DNA of 9,699 nucleotides from positions 5,783 to 15,481 of the forward strand of contig JAABVY010000131.1 in the NCBI GenBank assembly GCA_011777135.1. The letters run 5' to 3'. Origin of the DNA: Candidatus Zixiibacteriota bacterium. Lineage in GTDB: Bacteria; Zixibacteria; MSB-5A5; JAABVY01. How positions within the stretch are numbered: position 1 is the first letter of the stretch; each line of letters starts with the position of its first letter. A model generated the notes under the pieces. The model was not told where the DNA came from and searched no databases. It was given only the letters and a program-made list of their open reading frames with translations. The position numbers and the translations under genes were made by a program. Below, one piece after another: positions 7,418-9,699 of this stretch.

Positions 7418-8734
7418 ATGTTTGATGAGCTTACAGATAAATTAGAAGGCGTTTTCAAGAAGCTGCGCGGGCATGGCAAGCTGACTGAAGGCAATATCAA
7501 GGATGCCATGAAAGAGGTGCGTCTGGCCCTGTTGGAGGCAGATGTAAACTACCGTGTAGTAAAGCGTTTTATAAAAGATGTCACCGAGAAATCTCTCGGC
7601 GCCGAGGTGCTGCAGTCGATTTCCCCCGGTCAGCAGATAATAAAAATAGTGCATGATCAGCTGGTCGAGGTACTGGGTGGTGAGGCTGAGGAGATGACCA
7701 TAGCTTCTTCCCCCCCCACCAAAATAGTGCTGGTGGGCCTGCAGGGTTCCGGTAAAACCACGATGTGCGGCAAACTGGCGAAATTCTACCGCAAGAAAAA
7801 TAAATCGCCGTTGCTGGTTGCAGCTGATATATATCGTCCGGCAGCTGTGGATCAGCTCAAGACACTGGGCAAAAACATTGATATTCCGGTATTTCATATC
7901 GATAAGGACCCGCCCAAAATCAGCAAGAAGGCACTCGATTTTGCCTATGACAAGAATAACGACGTGGTCATTATCGATACGGCAGGACGTTTGCATATTG
8001 ACGACGCTCTGATGGAAGAGCTGGAGAAAATCAGGCAGAATGTCGAGCCGCATGAAATACTTTTGATCGCAGATGCTATGACCGGCCAGGATGCAGTCAA
8101 TATTGCGCAGGAATTCAATCAACGTCTTGATTTGACCGGCGTCATATTAACGAAGATGGATGGCGATGCGCGCGGCGGTGCAGCATTGTCGATCAAGAGC
8201 GTCACCGGCAAGCCGATCAAACTTGTGGGTACTGGTGAGAAGATGGATGATATCGAGGTCTTCCATCCCGACCGCATGGCCTCGCGCATCCTTGGAATGG
8301 GTGATGTCGTATCGCTGGTCGAGAAGGCCCAGGAAACGATCGATACCAAAGAGGCTGAAAAGCTCGAGAAGAAGCTGCGCAAGGAAGCGTTCACGCTGGA
8401 GGATTTCTACAGTCAAATGCAGCAGCTCAAGAAGATGGGGCCGCTGGAATCACTGGTTTCAATGCTTCCGGGAGTCGGCGGAGCGCTGAAGGGGCTCAAG
8501 ATCGATGATTCCGCCATGGGCAAGGTGGAAGCGATAATCCAGTCTATGACACCGGAAGAAAGAACGAAGCCGGATATTATTGACGGTTCGAGGCGCAGGA
8601 GAATTGCGGAGGGTTCCGGCAATTCGGTGGCCGATGTAAACAGATTATTAAAACAATTCAATATGATGCAAAAGATGATCAAGAAGATTTCCCGTGGGCA
8701 GATGAAGGATTTTGCCAAAGGTTTATTTTCATGA
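7418..8734 (+). CDS. ffh: Ffh, signal recognition particle GTPase, 438 aa
   Basis: Ffh is the protein subunit of the signal recognition particle. It binds 4.5S/6S RNA and signal sequences on emerging chains and delivers them to FtsY at the membrane. The N-terminal helical domain (1-90; MFDELTDKLEGVFKKLRG) precedes the GTPase domain with G1 GLQGSGKT (107-114, K113), DTAGR (187-191) and the G4 motif TKMDGDARGG (from T245). The Met-rich M domain follows from about 325, with QMQQLKKMGPLESL and an RNA-binding helix-turn-helix carrying RRRRIAEGSG, ending in FNMMQKMIKKISRG. Length is normal. The ATG is supported by AAGGA at 7408-7412, 5 nt upstream. It leads the ffh-rpsP-khpA-rimM cluster; rpsP follows 17 nt after the stop. 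An eight-C run at 7710-7717 lies in frame within the coding sequence. Confidence 0.98.
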   Translation: MFDELTDKLEGVFKKLRGHGKLTEGNIKDAMKEVRLALLEADVNYRVVKRFIKDVTEKSLGAEVLQSISPGQQIIKIVHDQLVEVLGGEAEEMTIASSPPTKIVLVGLQGSGKTTMCGKLAKFYRKKNKSPLLVAADIYRPAAVDQLKTLGKNIDIPVFHIDKDPPKISKKALDFAYDKNNDVVIIDTAGRLHIDDALMEELEKIRQNVEPHEILLIADAMTGQDAVNIAQEFNQRLDLTGVILTKMDGDARGGAALSIKSVTGKPIKLVGTGEKMDDIEVFHPDRMASRILGMGDVVSLVEKAQETIDTKEAEKLEKKLRKEAFTLEDFYSQMQQLKKMGPLESLVSMLPGVGGALKGLKIDDSAMGKVEAIIQSMTPEERTKPDIIDGSRRRRIAEGSGNSVADVNRLLKQFNMMQKMIKKISRGQMKDFAKGLFS

Positions 8735-8736
8735 TG

Positions 8737-8743
8737 AAGGAGG
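8737..8743 (+). promoter_or_regulatory. Strong Shine-Dalgarno site deciding the TTG start of rpsP
   Basis: AAGGAGG, a perfect anti-Shine-Dalgarno match, sits 8 nt before the TTG at 8752. Because the bS16 N-terminus AVRIRLRRMG follows that TTG directly, this site confirms a non-ATG start rather than the internal ATG ten codons later. Confidence 0.85.
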
Positions 8744-8751
8744 TTTGATTT

Positions 8752-9177
8752 TTGGCAGTACGCATACGCTTAAGGAGAATGGGTGCCAAGAAGAGGGCAT
8801 TTTACAGGTTTGTTGCCGCTGACAGCAGGTCGCCCAGAGATGGTAGATTCATCGAGGTATTAGGATACTACAATCCGATTGAGAAACCTGCTAAAGTGGT
8901 CGTCCACCAGGATAAGGTGTTCAAATGGCTCAGAAACGGCGCTGAAATGTCGGAGACTGTGGAATCACTGTTCAGGCAAATCTCCATTTTGGAGAAATGG
9001 GAGAAGATCAAAGCCGGAGAGACCGGAGAAGATATCACCATAAAGGACACTATCAGCGAGCGGAAAAAGAAGACGAAACGTGCCAAAAAGGCACAGGCAA
9101 CCGAAGAAGCAGAAACGACAACTGGAGAAGAAGAGGAGAAAACCGAAGAAGAAGAGGCTAAAGCTGAGGAAAGCTAA
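8752..9177 (+). CDS. rpsP: Ribosomal protein bS16 with long charged C-terminal tail, 141 aa
   Basis: bS16 is a small-subunit ribosomal protein needed for assembly of the 16S 5' domain. The family core occupies residues 1-85, with AVRIRLRRMGAKKRAFYRF, ADSRSPRDGRFIEVLGYYNP and the FKWLRNGAEMSETV segment. E. coli S16 has 82 residues, so this one carries about 55 extra. The extension begins with a short linker, then a basic block (about 104-113, RKKKTKRAKK), then a glutamate-rich end (117-141, 13 Glu of 25), likely disordered. Similar long S16 tails occur in other phyla, for example Bacteroidota, so this need not be an error. The start is TTG with a perfect Shine-Dalgarno. The gene sits between ffh and khpA, 17 nt after the former and 29 nt before the latter, in one probable transcript. 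Confidence 0.97.
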   Translation: MAVRIRLRRMGAKKRAFYRFVAADSRSPRDGRFIEVLGYYNPIEKPAKVVVHQDKVFKWLRNGAEMSETVESLFRQISILEKWEKIKAGETGEDITIKDTISERKKKTKRAKKAQATEEAETTTGEEEEKTEEEEAKAEES

Positions 9178-9206
9178 TCTGGAGATTCTATTCAAAGGAG
9201 TGTAAA

Positions 9207-9437
9207 GTGAAAGAGTTCATCGAAACCATCGTTCAGCATCTAGTCGATCAACCGGATTTGGTCCGCTTAACCGAAGTACAGGGCGCGAAGACAACTGTTT
9301 ACGAATTGAGAGTAGGTCCAGGAGATCTGGGAAAGGTAATCGGTAAAAAAGGTCAGACGGCCAAGTCGATCCGGACGCTTATAGCGGCTATCAGCGCCAA
9401 AAAAGGCAAACGTGCTGTCCTGGAGATACTGGAATAA
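9207..9437 (+). CDS. khpA: KhpA, KH-domain RNA-binding protein, 76 aa
   Basis: This is the small single-KH-domain protein (YlqC/KhpA family) usually encoded between rpsP and rimM. In Streptococcus pneumoniae and relatives, KhpA pairs with KhpB and binds RNA to influence cell elongation and division; a general RNA-chaperone role is likely here. The KH signature GKKG (46-49), the nucleic-acid-gripping loop, lies in DLGKVIGKKGQTAKSIRTLI, and the length is typical. The start is GTG at 9207, supported by AAAGGAG at 9194-9200, 6 nt upstream. The stop is followed after 3 nt by the rimM start, so the two are tightly coupled. Cytoplasmic, no signal peptide. Confidence 0.95.
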   Translation: MKEFIETIVQHLVDQPDLVRLTEVQGAKTTVYELRVGPGDLGKVIGKKGQTAKSIRTLIAAISAKKGKRAVLEILE

Positions 9438-9440
9438 CAA

Positions 9441-9699
9441 GTGTCTGATGACAGAGTCGCCATCGCTTTTATAAATAAAGCCTGGGGGGTCAGAGGAGAG
9501 GTTACAGCTGAGCCTCTCACGGAATTTCCCCGGCGTTTTGAGCAGCTTGAGAGAGTCACCGTAGCGACTGCCCGGCAGGATATCGAACTCAATGTGGAAT
9601 GGACAAAAAAGCATAGCGGCAAAATTGTTTTTAAGTTTAAGGAGATAAATGACAGAGACGAAGCCAACAGGCTTCGCAACTCGTATATAGAAATCGAAA
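9441..9699 (+). CDS. rimM: RimM, 16S rRNA processing protein, N-terminal part (3' end beyond window)
   Basis: The frame from GTG 9441 reads MSDDRVAIAFINKAWGVRGE, then VTAEPLTEFPRRFEQLERV, the N-terminal beta-barrel domain of RimM. The pattern (I/A)xxxxKAxGVRGEVxxxPLTxFPxRF is diagnostic. RimM binds S19 and promotes maturation of the 30S 3' domain and 16S rRNA. Only 86 codons are visible, open to the last base of the window; the family is about 170-180 residues, so the PRC-barrel half is missing. It starts 3 nt after the khpA stop, with only a weak ribosome site (GGAA near 9431), consistent with coupling. By the usual gene order, trmD and rplS are likely to follow, but this cannot be seen here. 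Confidence 0.93.
   Translation, partial: MSDDRVAIAFINKAWGVRGEVTAEPLTEFPRRFEQLERVTVATARQDIELNVEWTKKHSGKIVFKFKEINDRDEANRLRNSYIEIE

Noticed and set aside
7710..7717. Run of eight C in ffh as a possible phase-variation tract
   Set aside because: The frame is intact, ffh is normally essential and the run codes an unconserved Ser-Pro-Pro segment before the G1 motif; switching is unlikely.
7442..8122. 226-aa open frame on the minus strand opposite ffh
   Set aside because: It lies wholly within a certain conserved gene, shows no recognisable domain and looks like a shadow of ffh codon structure. The minus-strand frames at 1370-1921 and 4233-4844 were rejected for the same reason.

Overview
The window is a gene-dense, ordinary-looking bacterial chromosome segment. 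Every supported gene lies on the + strand, and by eye the coding DNA is about half G+C. No mobile element, CRISPR array, tRNA, rRNA or clear sign of recent horizontal transfer was seen. The source is probably an uncultured or poorly sampled Gram-negative-type lineage: there is a candidate lipoprotein with a weak lipobox, housekeeping proteins that are full length but not close to a model species by eye, and sigma70-type promoters. A candidate phylum near the FCB (Fibrobacterota/Chlorobiota/Bacteroidota) group would fit, but that is a guess.

Layout. (1) 1-2880: the 3' nearly complete part of uvrB (nucleotide excision repair) followed 16 nt later by an unrecognised candidate lipoprotein. (2) 2922-3231: a compact one-gene transcription unit with a near-consensus promoter, a 64-residue Cys4 zinc-ribbon protein and a strong intrinsic terminator. 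(3) 3240-5807: a long radical SAM protein, a fusion of the TIGR03960-type radical SAM module with a TIGR03936/DUF2344 module; it starts at TTG directly after the terminator. (4) 5841-7332: a near-consensus promoter driving a kinase-less, membrane-anchored protein with three PASTA domains, whose stop overlaps the start of rpe (ribulose-phosphate 3-epimerase). (5) 7365-9699: a probable promoter followed by ffh, rpsP, khpA and the first part of rimM, the widespread SRP/ribosome-biogenesis operon.

Functionally, the last block joins protein targeting (Ffh), the small ribosomal subunit (bS16, KhpA as an RNA-binding protein, RimM as a 16S maturation factor) and probably continues into trmD and rplS beyond the window. 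The PASTA protein links the cell envelope to rpe by tight translational coupling, resembling the PASTA-kinase/rpe neighbourhood of Firmicutes. The least understood genes are the lipoprotein, the small zinc ribbon and the radical SAM fusion. I do not see a demonstrable new multi-gene system; the findings are individual points worth checking.
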